Below, one piece after another: positions 52,587-61,527 of a stretch of 64,000 bases of DNA. The stretch's first letter is position 1. Each line of letters starts with the position of its first letter. The position numbers were made by a program, and so were the translations under genes. This DNA is from Bacillus sp. HNG (GTDB lineage: Bacteria; Bacillota; Bacilli; Bacillales; Bacillaceae_L), in contig NZ_QUQV01000004.1 in assembly GCF_003400205.1 (NCBI RefSeq), positions 248,001-312,000 on the forward strand, in the 5' to 3' direction. Below the pieces are notes generated by a model. That model was given only the letters and a program-made list of their open reading frames with translations, was not told the origin of the DNA and searched no databases.

Positions 52587-53504
52587 ATGTTAATTACAAT
52601 GAAAGAGTTACTAACAGTTGCAAAAGAAAATAAATTTGCTGTAGGGGCGTTCAATGTAGCCGATAGCTCATTTTTAAGAGCAGTTGTTGAAGAGGCAGAA
52701 AGCTTAAACTCGCCGGCAATTATTGCAATCCACCCATCTGAACTTGAATTTTTAACAGATGAGTTTTTCTCATATGTAAGACATCGAGTATATGAAAGTG
52801 GGGTTCCATTTGTCCTACATCTGGATCACGGTGGTTCGATTGAGGAAGTATTAAGAGCAATACGTTGCGGTTTTACATCAGTAATGATTGATGGTTCCCT
52901 TTTACCATATGAAGAAAATGTTGCAATAACAAAAAAAGTAGTAGATATTGCACATACTTTAGGAGTATCAGTGGAGGGTGAACTCGGAACAATTGGAAAT
53001 ACTGGAAACTCTGTTGAGGGCGGAGTATCAAAGATAACGTACACAGAGCCAGCAGAAGCAAGAGATTTTGTTAATAGAACAGGGGTTGACTCTTTAGCTG
53101 TTGCGATTGGTACAGCACATGGAATCTACCCAAAAGATATCAAGCCTGAATTGCAGATGGATATTTTAGAGGAAATCAATAGGCTTGTAGATATTCCATT
53201 GGTTTTACATGGAGGCTCATCAAATCCTGATGATGAAATCTCACAATCTATAAAACTTGGAGTAGGTAAAATCAATATTTCAAGTGATATGAAATATGCT
53301 TATTTTAAAAAAGCGCGAGAAATCTTAAATACTACTGAATACTGGGATCCAAATGTGATCTACCCTGAATGTATTATAGAAGCTCAAAAGGTTATAAATC
53401 ATAAGATGCATTTATTTGAATCAGTAGGTAAAGCAAGTCTTTACAAAGAATTACCAAATCCTCAGAAAACAGAGAAAAGTGCAGTTTCGGCAAACCGATA
53501 CTGA
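52587..53504 (+). CDS. Class II ketose-bisphosphate aldolase
   Basis: A 305-residue zinc aldolase of the FbaA/GatY/KbaY family. Catalytic Asp80 and zinc ligand His81 (LHLDHGG), Glu132 (VEGELG), His178 (IGTAHG) and His208 (LVLHGGSS) are in place, with the phosphate loop GKINISSDMK. It cleaves a ketose 1-phosphate or 1,6-bisphosphate into DHAP and an aldehyde. It opens an operon with an aldose isomerase and a sugar kinase, so it is the lyase of a dedicated pathway rather than the housekeeping FBP aldolase. GAGGAGAG precedes the ATG. Confidence 0.9.
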   Translation: MLITMKELLTVAKENKFAVGAFNVADSSFLRAVVEEAESLNSPAIIAIHPSELEFLTDEFFSYVRHRVYESGVPFVLHLDHGGSIEEVLRAIRCGFTSVMIDGSLLPYEENVAITKKVVDIAHTLGVSVEGELGTIGNTGNSVEGGVSKITYTEPAEARDFVNRTGVDSLAVAIGTAHGIYPKDIKPELQMDILEEINRLVDIPLVLHGGSSNPDDEISQSIKLGVGKINISSDMKYAYFKKAREILNTTEYWDPNVIYPECIIEAQKVINHKMHLFESVGKASLYKELPNPQKTEKSAVSANRY

Positions 53505-53629
53505 CATTTTTAATTCGACCTACATCATATGACTCCTTACAGAAAATGTCGTTTTATTTTACACTTCATAGACCTTTCATAATTTCTTATAACATATATC
53601 TATTTCAACATTGGAAAGAGAGATGTTAC

Positions 53630-54166
53630 ATGGCAAAACTTCAAATAAAAGATTATCAGGAAATTGTGGCAAATATGTTGGTGGATGCTGGAATTATTCT
53701 AACAGAATCTGAAAAAGAAAAAATTGAAATTGCAGATTTTGGGTTGAATGATTTAGAGACAACTGGATTACAGTTAATCACATATATTAACAATGAACGT
53801 TATTGTGCAAAGGATTTAGTGTTATTTCCAAAACAAACCTGTCCAGAGCACTGTCACCCACCACGTGAGGATGGAAGTCCTGGAAAATTAGAGACATTCC
53901 GTTGTCGTAAAGGAACTGTCTATCTTTATGTGGAAGGGCAGGCAAAGGAACAGCCCTTAGTTTCACCACCTGATAAGGATAAAGAATACTATACGGTTTT
54001 TAATGAAGTAGTGCTTCATGAAGGCGAGCAGTATACAATACCTGAAAATACAAAGCATTGGTTTCAAGCGGGTTCTGAAGGTGCTATTATTTCAGAGTTC
54101 TCATCAAATAGTGATGATGCCTCAGATGTTTTTACAGATCCTAGAATCATTCGTATTCCAAAATGA
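53630..54166 (+). CDS. D-lyxose ketol-isomerase family cupin
   Basis: A 178-residue cupin matching D-lyxose isomerases. Metal ligands are visible as His74 and His76 (PEHCHPP), Glu88 (KLETFRC) and His143 (TKHWFQAG). The family's ADFGLNDLETTGLQLI and KGTVYLYVEG segments are present. Known members interconvert D-lyxose with D-xylulose and often D-mannose with D-fructose. I chose ATG 53630, after GGAAAGAGAG; the upstream frame to 53546 has no ribosome site. With the kinase and aldolase of this operon it provides the aldose-to-ketose step. Confidence 0.87.
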   Translation: MAKLQIKDYQEIVANMLVDAGIILTESEKEKIEIADFGLNDLETTGLQLITYINNERYCAKDLVLFPKQTCPEHCHPPREDGSPGKLETFRCRKGTVYLYVEGQAKEQPLVSPPDKDKEYYTVFNEVVLHEGEQYTIPENTKHWFQAGSEGAIISEFSSNSDDASDVFTDPRIIRIPK

Positions 54167-54320
54167 TATAGGTATGGGAAAGGATAGAGACGGAAATTTT
54201 AATAGAAAGAAAATCTCCCTTCTTCTCTATCCCAAATTCCTATTCATAACGATTTAATTTTTAGTATGTAACGTAACAAATTGTGTGATTAAAAGAATTG
54301 ATAATTGGGAGGGGCTCAAT

Positions 54321-55601
54321 TTGAAAGCGTTTAAAAAAGGTGTAGTAGCAGTTATATCGATTGTGAGTATTTTGGTTTTACTTGTAGGCTGTAATTCACA
54401 GACTGGGACTTCTGACAAAGATAGTAAGGAAGTTACATTGGAATTTCAACAGTGGTGGGGTGTAGAACTACCAGATGGCTTTCTTCAGGAAATTGTTGAC
54501 GGATTCACCGAAGAAACGGGTATTAAGGTAAAACTTTTAAGTAATCCGTATGCTGATACGAAAACGCAAATTGCAGCAGGCGCAGCGACAGGAACAATGG
54601 CAGATGTTGTTGGACTTGATGGTTCTTGGGTATATGATTTTGCTAAACAGGGAGCAATTGCAGATTTGACGGCCTTGATGAAAGAAAGTGGATATGATGA
54701 TAGTCAGCTATCTGATCAAATTAGGGTTGATGGGAATACCTATATGATTCCAGTAGTGAATTTTGCATATCCGATGTATGTAAATTTAGATATTTTAAAA
54801 GAGGCTGGTATTGAAGAAATGCCTAAAACTTGGTCTGAATTTAGTGAAGTAACTAGTAAAATTACTGAGGCAACAGGGAAGGCAGGTTGGGCAATTCCGT
54901 TGTCTACAGAATCTCCAAGTGGAATTCAAAACAATTTTATGAGTTGGCTATGGGCTTCTGGGGGATCCATGTTAAATGATGGCAAGCCTGCTTTAACAGA
55001 CAATCCAGATTTAACTGCTACTGTTGAGTTTGTTAAAGAATTATTTGATGCTGGTGTAGTAGCTCCGGGTGCATACGCTATGAAAGAAGCAGATATGGTA
55101 GAAGAGTTTACAAATGGTCGTATAGCATTTATGCATGATTCACTAGCTCACTTAACGACCATAAAAAAAGGGGCACCCGACTTAAACTTCGATTTTATTC
55201 CATCACCGGTTAAAGATGGTTATAGCGGAAAAGGTGGTATGGATGTAGCCAATTGGGGTATTGGAATTGCAGAGAATAGCGAACATAAGGCAGAAGCTAT
55301 GAAGTTTATTGAATACCTAATGAGTCCTGAAGTAAATGCAGAACTTGCTGTTTATGCAAATGCCTTCCCAGGAAACTCAAAAGCACAACCTGATTATTCA
55401 CAAGCAGATGAGTTGTTTAGAAAAGCTTATGAACTATACCAAGAGTCATATGCAATTAACGAATTTACTGGACTTCCAACTTCTGAAGAGCTAATGAGAA
55501 CTTTTGATGAACAACTACAACTTTACCTGGATGGAGATACAAGTTCAGCAAAGGAAATGTTAGCTGAAACACAGAAAATATGGGAAGAAGCGTTTGAATA
55601 A
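54321..55601 (+). CDS. Sugar ABC transporter binding lipoprotein
   Basis: A 426-residue family 1 solute-binding lipoprotein (signal VVAVISIVSILVLLVGC, lipobox LVGC). Mature motifs: VTLEFQQWWGVELPDGFLQE at the start, GTMADVVGLDGSWVYDFAKQ, YPMYVNLDILKEAGI and MSPEVNAELAVYANAFPG. The start is a TTG six bases after GGGAGGGG; the GTG at 54285 has no ribosome site. TGAAAGCGTTTAAA at the start codon resembles a cre site. It likely binds the pentose or hexose, or a glycoside of it, processed by this operon. Confidence 0.9.
   Translation: MKAFKKGVVAVISIVSILVLLVGCNSQTGTSDKDSKEVTLEFQQWWGVELPDGFLQEIVDGFTEETGIKVKLLSNPYADTKTQIAAGAATGTMADVVGLDGSWVYDFAKQGAIADLTALMKESGYDDSQLSDQIRVDGNTYMIPVVNFAYPMYVNLDILKEAGIEEMPKTWSEFSEVTSKITEATGKAGWAIPLSTESPSGIQNNFMSWLWASGGSMLNDGKPALTDNPDLTATVEFVKELFDAGVVAPGAYAMKEADMVEEFTNGRIAFMHDSLAHLTTIKKGAPDLNFDFIPSPVKDGYSGKGGMDVANWGIGIAENSEHKAEAMKFIEYLMSPEVNAELAVYANAFPGNSKAQPDYSQADELFRKAYELYQESYAINEFTGLPTSEELMRTFDEQLQLYLDGDTSSAKEMLAETQKIWEEAFE
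54322..54335 (+). promoter_or_regulatory. cre-like site over binder start codon
   Basis: TGAAAGCGTTTAAA overlaps the TTG start of the binder gene, with one mismatch to the cre core consensus. It could roadblock transcription, or simply reflect Lys-Ala-Phe-Lys codons. Confidence 0.4.
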
Positions 55602-55668
55602 TAAATACGATTAACCAATGGGATGTATGTTAGACATACATCCCTGTTTAGAAAGGTGGTAATGGAAG

Positions 55669-56598
55669 GTGAGAACAGAAGCTAAAACTGAAACGATAAG
55701 AAGTTTACAGGAAAGTAGAAAACCGCAGTTTTTTAAAAAAACTGAGCCCTATGTATATCTTATACCAACAATTTTGTTAATGGTTGTATTATTAGTAATA
55801 CCTATTTTTATGGTTATTCGTTATTCATTTTATGACAATGTCATTATTAATAAAAATCCCGAATTTGTAGGTTTTGAAAACTTTAAAGAAATCTTAACAA
55901 GTAAATCATTTTTAGTGGCCGTAAAGAATACATCAATTTTTGTTGGCGGTAGTATCATTCTACATATGATTTTAGGTATGACCTTTGCAATGGTATTAAA
56001 TACAAAATATCTGGGTACGAAAACAAAAGCTATATTTAGAGTAATATTTTCTTTGCCATGGATGTTCACTGCAGCTGTTATAGCAGTTCTATGGAAGTTG
56101 CTATTAAGTCCCAACGGATTTATTAACTTTCTATTAGTAGAATTAAATTTAACTAGTAGTCAGATAGAATGGTTAGCCTCACGAGACTTTGCATTGTTTT
56201 CTGTCACATCGATTAATATATGGGCTGGATATCCATTCTTTATGATCAGTATTTTAGCCGGACTTCAAGGAATACAATCCGAACTCTATGAATCTGCTGC
56301 GATTGACGGTGCAAACAGTGTGCAGAGTTTTTTCCATATTACCATTCCTCAATTAAAACCAATTTTAATTAGCTTAATATTGCTAGATTTTGTTTGGACA
56401 ATACAACAGTTTGCCCTAATTTGGATGACCACTGGTGGAGGACCAATAGATGCAACGGAGATACTGAGTACGTTTATTTATAAGCAAGGATTTAGTCAGT
56501 ATGAATATTCTTTGGCTTCAACTAGTGCAGTCATTTTGTTAATCGTATGTACAATCGTTGCGATCTTTTATGTAAGACATCAGAGAGGAAGTGAATAA
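55669..56598 (+). CDS. Sugar ABC permease (MalF/UgpA type)
   Basis: A 309-residue CUT1 permease with six helices after a charged N terminus (PYVYLIPTILLMVVLLVIPI). EAA loop: GIQSELYESAAIDGANSVQS then FFHITIPQLKPI. FVGFENFKEIL is the external-loop motif. The start is GTG after AAAGGTGG...GGAAG. It works with the next gene and the lipoprotein upstream. Confidence 0.92.
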   Translation: MRTEAKTETIRSLQESRKPQFFKKTEPYVYLIPTILLMVVLLVIPIFMVIRYSFYDNVIINKNPEFVGFENFKEILTSKSFLVAVKNTSIFVGGSIILHMILGMTFAMVLNTKYLGTKTKAIFRVIFSLPWMFTAAVIAVLWKLLLSPNGFINFLLVELNLTSSQIEWLASRDFALFSVTSINIWAGYPFFMISILAGLQGIQSELYESAAIDGANSVQSFFHITIPQLKPILISLILLDFVWTIQQFALIWMTTGGGPIDATEILSTFIYKQGFSQYEYSLASTSAVILLIVCTIVAIFYVRHQRGSE

Positions 56599-56599
56599 T

Positions 56600-57436
56600 A
56601 TGGTTGGAGATAGAAAGTGGTATATTAAAGTTATAACTATAATCCTATTAATTATAGGAACAACCTTTGCTGGTTTTCCGGTTTTATGGATGCTTTTGAA
56701 TTCTTTTAAACCAAACTCAGAAATCTTTGCATGGCCACCAGTTTGGATTTCCGAGAATTTCACATTCGATGCTTACTTTGAGATTTTCAATGATCCAGAA
56801 AAAATTAGATTCTTCATTAACAGCTATATTATCGCTTTTACTGTAGTGATTTTGACATTAATTGTAGGTATCCTAGCTGCGTATAGCTTTAGTAGGTTTG
56901 ATTATCCAGGTAAAAAAGTGATTAATACTATTATTATAAGTGTTCAAGCGGTACCACCTATTACTTTATTAATTCCATATTTAGGTTTGATTGTAACAAT
57001 TGGCCTGTATAACACATATTGGGCATTGATTCTAACCTACCTAATATTTACACTACCTTATGCAATCTTAATGATGACTGGATATTTTAATACATTGCCA
57101 AAAGACTTAGATGAAGCAGTTATGATCGATGGCGGATCAAGATTTAGGGCGCTTTGGAATGTCCTGGTTCCGGTGTCGCTTCCAGGATTAGTTTCGGTAG
57201 GAATGTATACCTTTATGTTGGCATGGAATGAATATCTATTTGCCTTAGCTTTAACTAAGACCAATGAGTTTCGAACTGTCCCTGTAGGAATTAGCCTACT
57301 AATGGGGCAGCATGCGTACGAGTGGAATCAAATGATGGCAATGAGCATACTTGGATCGTTACCGATATTACTTCTATTCTTATTCTTCCAAAAATATTTC
57401 ATTGCAGGGATGACATCTGGAGCTGTTAAAAGCTAG
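56600..57436 (+). CDS. Sugar ABC permease (MalG/UgpE type)
   Basis: A 278-residue second CUT1 permease. EAA loop: TLPKDLDEAVMIDGGSRFRA then LWNVLVPVSLPG. It ends QKYFIAGMTSGAVKS, the usual tail. The ATG is one base after the previous stop, with GAGGAAG overlapping the upstream gene end. No ATPase gene is in the operon. Confidence 0.92.
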   Translation: MVGDRKWYIKVITIILLIIGTTFAGFPVLWMLLNSFKPNSEIFAWPPVWISENFTFDAYFEIFNDPEKIRFFINSYIIAFTVVILTLIVGILAAYSFSRFDYPGKKVINTIIISVQAVPPITLLIPYLGLIVTIGLYNTYWALILTYLIFTLPYAILMMTGYFNTLPKDLDEAVMIDGGSRFRALWNVLVPVSLPGLVSVGMYTFMLAWNEYLFALALTKTNEFRTVPVGISLLMGQHAYEWNQMMAMSILGSLPILLLFLFFQKYFIAGMTSGAVKS

Positions 57437-57505
57437 GTAACATCTATAAAAAATAAAAGGTAAACAAATGTTAAGTGGAATGTAAATATATGGGGGCGAA
57501 TAAGT

Positions 57506-58684
57506 ATGAAAAGTATTTCATTTGGTTTTACGGCTAATATTGATTTGTTAGCCAATGTTACTGAACCCTTCTATGAAGAAATTAAGGAAAATGCCAATGG
57601 TGAACATAAACCAGTAATTGATACATGGGAAAAGTTCTGTACCGCTGTAGCATATAATATAGAGAGGGGAAGTGGTGCGGAGTATATTGTAAGCGAACAG
57701 TCAGTATTATCTAGATTGGAGAAATCATTGAAATGGAAAAAGGCTATCGGGGGGACCGGTATACAAGCTGGATGCGCAGCTAGTCGTGCAGGATATTTTT
57801 CAATTGTAAATATACCTGTAATCTCCGAAGAGTTAGTCTCTTTGGTAACAGATTATGAGAACCTAAAACTCGTACCAAAGAAGACAGGAGAAGTCCCTAA
57901 ACATTATATTTTAGAATATGATAATGGGATTACTTCAAATAGGATCATTTTTAGAAAAGACAACGAGTTCTCACCGAATATGATTGGGGAGCCCTTTATT
58001 AATGAATTATTAAAGGTGGAAAATAACATTAACTGGTTATTGATTTCAGGATATAATTCATTTGATAGTAGTGAGGAAATTACACATTTTTTAAAAGAAA
58101 CAGTCGATGTTTTAAAATTAATGGGGAATAATAGACCAAAGGTTCATCTTGAACTCGCTTCAATCTGGTCATTGGACGAACAATGGAAAATTATTAAAAC
58201 ACTGCAAGGGTATATTGACAGTATTGGAATGAATGAAGATGAATTTCAAGAGTTATTTAAACTAAACAAACCATTATTAGAATATGAGGATCATCAGTTG
58301 ATACAAACGATTGATGAAGTCTATGAGCGACTAAATGTTTCATATTTTATTCTTCATACAAAACAGTTTTCCCTAGTTAAATCGACTCGATATGATACGA
58401 GTCAATGGGCAATTTCATTACGAAATGGTAATCAGTTTGCTTTTGCTAGAGCCCTAACGGGGAAGATATGTGATAAGAATGAGATTCATTTATTTTCAAA
58501 ACAATCGTCCTTAAATCCAAGAGGAGAAAAGTTAAAAGAAATCACGAATGGTCGTAAGGATATTACAATTTGTCCAAGTTATATTGGAAGAACTACTAGT
58601 ACTATAGGTTTGGGAGATACCTTTACTGCTGGATTACTAGTAGAAGCCCCAACTCAATTTAATAAATTGGTAAAAACAACATAA
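57506..58684 (+). CDS. ADP-dependent sugar kinase family (ADP-PFK/GK)
   Basis: A 392-residue kinase of the ADP-dependent glucokinase/phosphofructokinase family, ribokinase fold. Markers: a small lid region, AIGGTGIQAGCAASRAGY (near residues 82-100), KVHLELASIWSLDEQWKI, DSIGMNEDEFQELF (SxGMNExE is diagnostic) and the anion-hole/base motif TIGLGDTFTAG (near 365-375, catalytic Asp). Archaea use such enzymes in glycolysis; they are uncommon in Bacilli. In this operon it most plausibly phosphorylates the ketose made by the cupin isomerase. Whether ADP is truly the donor needs an assay. GGGGGCG precedes the ATG. Confidence 0.8.
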   Translation: MKSISFGFTANIDLLANVTEPFYEEIKENANGEHKPVIDTWEKFCTAVAYNIERGSGAEYIVSEQSVLSRLEKSLKWKKAIGGTGIQAGCAASRAGYFSIVNIPVISEELVSLVTDYENLKLVPKKTGEVPKHYILEYDNGITSNRIIFRKDNEFSPNMIGEPFINELLKVENNINWLLISGYNSFDSSEEITHFLKETVDVLKLMGNNRPKVHLELASIWSLDEQWKIIKTLQGYIDSIGMNEDEFQELFKLNKPLLEYEDHQLIQTIDEVYERLNVSYFILHTKQFSLVKSTRYDTSQWAISLRNGNQFAFARALTGKICDKNEIHLFSKQSSLNPRGEKLKEITNGRKDITICPSYIGRTTSTIGLGDTFTAGLLVEAPTQFNKLVKTT

Positions 58685-58748
58685 AAATTAGGTGAGTGGG
58701 TAAAGAAGTTTGTAGAACAATAGTGAAAAAATGATTACGGGGGTTATT

Positions 58749-59606
58749 ATGTCGACCGTAAAGGAAAACAATTTATTGAATACTGTCAATAGCATGTATC
58801 CAACATTACATGAGGCAGAACGAAAAGTTGCTGATTATGTAATAAAGGAATATTTTAACGTAATTGATATGAATGTCTCCGAGCTTTCAGAGCAATGTGA
58901 TGTCAGTGAAGCAACAATTGTAAGGTTTTGCAAAAGAATTGGACTGAAAGGTTTCCATCATTTTAAAATAACATTGGCAAGAGAAATCAACAATACTGAG
59001 AAGACTACACATTCAACAACTATAAATTTGGATAATATTGAAGAGTCTATACAAAATATTTTTGCGTATAAGATTGATGAGCTTAAACAAACAGCTTCAT
59101 TTCTTGATCCTAAAGCTGTTCAAAAAACCCTTGAGACCATTGGGAAAAGTAGCATAGTTCACTTTGTTGCAGCTGGAAATTCTATTCCTGCTGCTTTAGA
59201 TGGGGCCTATAAATTTAATCAAATTGGAATTCGTTCCATTGTGAATACCACTCCTGAAATGCAGGTAAGTCTAGCGAAATCTTTGACTGAAAATGATGTT
59301 GTTATTGGAATATCAAATTCGGGAAATTCGAAACTATTGCTTCAAATATTTGAGATTGCAAGGAAAAGAAAGGCTTCGACAATTAGTATTACGAATCATT
59401 TTAAGTCTCCTCTTTCCAGGATTTCGGATATCCAGCTAACCTGTATCACAAATGAAAAGCTCTTTTTCAAAGAATTTAGTTTTTCGAGGGTACCAGCTAT
59501 AACAGTTATTGACACATTATTCCTTCTATTATCAAGGATAAACTTCGATACTTCGTTTGAATCGATCAGTGATTTGGAACAATCATTGTCTGATTACAAG
59601 TATTAG
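58749..59606 (+). CDS. RpiR-family regulator
   Basis: A 285-residue RpiR-type regulator: winged helix residues 1-75 (YPTLHEAERKVADYVIKEYF ... EATIVRFCKRIGLKGFHHFK) and SIS domain about 115-250 (IVHFVAAGNSIPAALDGAYK, IGISNSGNSKLLL). ATG 58749 follows ACGGGGG; an ATG at 58731 lacks a site. It lies in the operon it probably controls, via the GAAATT-N-AATTTC sites at 52395-52463 (inference), sensing a sugar phosphate intermediate. Confidence 0.9.
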   Translation: MSTVKENNLLNTVNSMYPTLHEAERKVADYVIKEYFNVIDMNVSELSEQCDVSEATIVRFCKRIGLKGFHHFKITLAREINNTEKTTHSTTINLDNIEESIQNIFAYKIDELKQTASFLDPKAVQKTLETIGKSSIVHFVAAGNSIPAALDGAYKFNQIGIRSIVNTTPEMQVSLAKSLTENDVVIGISNSGNSKLLLQIFEIARKRKASTISITNHFKSPLSRISDIQLTCITNEKLFFKEFSFSRVPAITVIDTLFLLLSRINFDTSFESISDLEQSLSDYKY

Positions 59607-59640
59607 GAATGAAACAAACTTATAAAGGATGAAATATAAA

Positions 59641-60171
59641 ATGCGATTAAATGGAAAAAGGATTGTCGGATTAATTCATCATGACTTTGAAGATCTTGAA
59701 CTATGGTATCCAGTGTTAAGGCTTAGAGAAGAAGGGGCAATTGTTGACCTTGTGGGTGAAAAAGCGAATGAAACATACATTGGAAAGTACGGTGTTCCTG
59801 CAGTTTCAGATTTGGCCTATTCAGATATAGTGGTGGAAAATTATGATGCCATATTGGTACCAGGGGGATGGGCTCCTGATAAAATTCGGAGATTCCCTGA
59901 GGTCTTAACTATGCTGCAGAAGATGAACAAGGCGAAAAAGCCAATTGGACAAATTTGTCACGCTGGCTGGGTATTAATTTCCGCCAAAATCTTGGAAGGA
60001 AAAAAAGTAACAAGCACTCCAGGAATTAAGGATGACATGGAAAATGCAGGAGCTATTTGGTATGACGAACCCGTTGTGACAGACGGACACCTAGTATCAA
60101 GCCGTCGTCCCCCAGATTTACCCGACTATATGAGGGAATTTATTAATGTTATGGAACAGAAGCAGGCGTAA
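59641..60171 (+). CDS. DJ-1/PfpI family protein
   Basis: A 176-residue DJ-1/PfpI superfamily protein with the nucleophile elbow IGQICHAGW (Cys106) and the conserved Glu in HHDFEDLELWYP. Relatives act as glyoxalase III-like or protein-repair enzymes against reactive aldehydes. Behind an aldolase operon it may clear aldehydes formed by the cleavage step (inference). I favour ATG 59641 because AAAGG lies 13 bases ahead, while ATG 59629 is too close; both are possible. Confidence 0.82.
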   Translation: MRLNGKRIVGLIHHDFEDLELWYPVLRLREEGAIVDLVGEKANETYIGKYGVPAVSDLAYSDIVVENYDAILVPGGWAPDKIRRFPEVLTMLQKMNKAKKPIGQICHAGWVLISAKILEGKKVTSTPGIKDDMENAGAIWYDEPVVTDGHLVSSRRPPDLPDYMREFINVMEQKQA

Positions 60172-60250
60172 TTACAGGAAGTGATGTATTTGTAGATTTA
60201 GACTATTGTAGAGACATTTTTACGTTCTAAGTCCATTAGACCTAATGTGT

Positions 60251-60300
60251 AAAAGGTGCGGAACTTTGCATTATTGCCTGCAAAGTGGGCACTTTTTTTA
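60251..60300 (+). terminator. Terminator of second sugar operon
   Basis: AAAAGGTGCGGAACTTTGCA / TGCAAAGTGGGCACTTTTTT, 8-base loop. Strong stem and U run. Confidence 0.88.
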
Positions 60301-60438
60301 TTATAGTAAACGGAAAATTTACATTAACTAAAAAAGCAGTATATACTAGTAGTAAAATGATGGAAAAATAGGTGATGACGAAATTTACATTTTTTCATCC
60401 TTTTAAAAAATGTATTTTTTATAAAGGAAGTGCTATTT

Positions 60439-61386
60439 TTGAAACAACCAATTTTCTTAACACCACTATTTCAGGAACGTATTTGGGGAGGAACCAAGTT
60501 GCGTACTGAATTTGGATATACGATTGATTCTGACTTAACAGGTGAATGCTGGGCTGTATCGGCCCATCCAAACGGACAAAGTATTGTAAGTGAGGGTCCA
60601 TACGAGGGGAAAAGTCTGGGTGAATTGTGGAAAGAGCATCGTGAGCTATTCGGAAATATGGAGGGAGACGTTTTTCCGCTCCTCACCAAAATTCTTGATG
60701 CCAATAATGACTTATCTATTCAAGTTCATCCAAATGATGAGTACGCGAATAAAAATGAAAATGGTGAACTTGGTAAAACAGAGTGCTGGTATGTGATTGA
60801 TTGTAAGGAAGATGCAGAAATTATCTATGGTCATACTGCTCAAACGAAAGAGCAATTTGTTCAAATGATTGAGCGTGGAGAATGGAACCAGTTATTAAGC
60901 CGTGTAAAGGTGAAACCTGGTGACTTCTTTTATGTCCCTAGCGGAACCATTCACGCCCTTTGTTCAGGAGTTCTTATCTTAGAAACGCAGCAAAGCTCTG
61001 ACACAACTTACCGTGTATATGACTATGACCGAGTCGATCAAAAGGGGAATAAGCGTGAACTACATATTCAAAAGTCAATTGATGTGACTACCATTCCACA
61101 TGAAGATATTACGGTTAAGTCTAGTGTTGAGCAAATCCCGGGTGCTGCAATTACGACTTTTGTGGAAGAACAATATTTCTCTGTGTATAAATGGGAAGTT
61201 AAGGATTCTGCAGCTTTCTATCAGGACAATCCCTTTCTAATTTGCAGTGTTTTGAAAGGCTCAGCGGAGATTGTAACCGAAGAGGGAAGCTTTACAATTG
61301 AAAAAGGCAAACATTTTATCCTACCTGCTGGATTAGGTGAATTTGAAATCAAAGGGAAAGTAGAATTAATCGTTTCTCATCCTTAA
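60439..61386 (+). CDS. manA: Mannose-6-phosphate isomerase ManA
   Basis: A 315-residue type I phosphomannose isomerase (mannose-6-P to fructose-6-P). Zinc ligands Gln95, His97 (IQVHPND), Glu115 (GKTECWYVI) and His172 (GTIHAL) are visible, with the N-terminal LFQERIWGGTKL. The start is TTG 60439, eight bases after AAAGGAAG. It has its own transcription unit between two terminators. It may be one of several manA copies, placed here to link mannose to the neighbouring pathway. Confidence 0.93.
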   Translation: MKQPIFLTPLFQERIWGGTKLRTEFGYTIDSDLTGECWAVSAHPNGQSIVSEGPYEGKSLGELWKEHRELFGNMEGDVFPLLTKILDANNDLSIQVHPNDEYANKNENGELGKTECWYVIDCKEDAEIIYGHTAQTKEQFVQMIERGEWNQLLSRVKVKPGDFFYVPSGTIHALCSGVLILETQQSSDTTYRVYDYDRVDQKGNKRELHIQKSIDVTTIPHEDITVKSSVEQIPGAAITTFVEEQYFSVYKWEVKDSAAFYQDNPFLICSVLKGSAEIVTEEGSFTIEKGKHFILPAGLGEFEIKGKVELIVSHP

Positions 61387-61478
61387 ATGGTAAAGGAAGG
61401 CGAATTTAATATTCTTGGATTAATCGTTCCTTTTAAACATCCTGGAACAAAGGGAATAAAAAACTGCGGTCAATAAAA

Positions 61479-61520
61479 TGACCTGAACCTCACTAAGTAT
61501 TTATTGTGGGTTCAGGTCAT
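61479..61520. terminator. Bidirectional terminator manA/xylB
   Basis: ATGACCTGAACC / GGTTCAGGTCAT with an 18-base loop between the convergent manA and xylB genes. Confidence 0.8.
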
Positions 61521-61527
61521 AACCATA

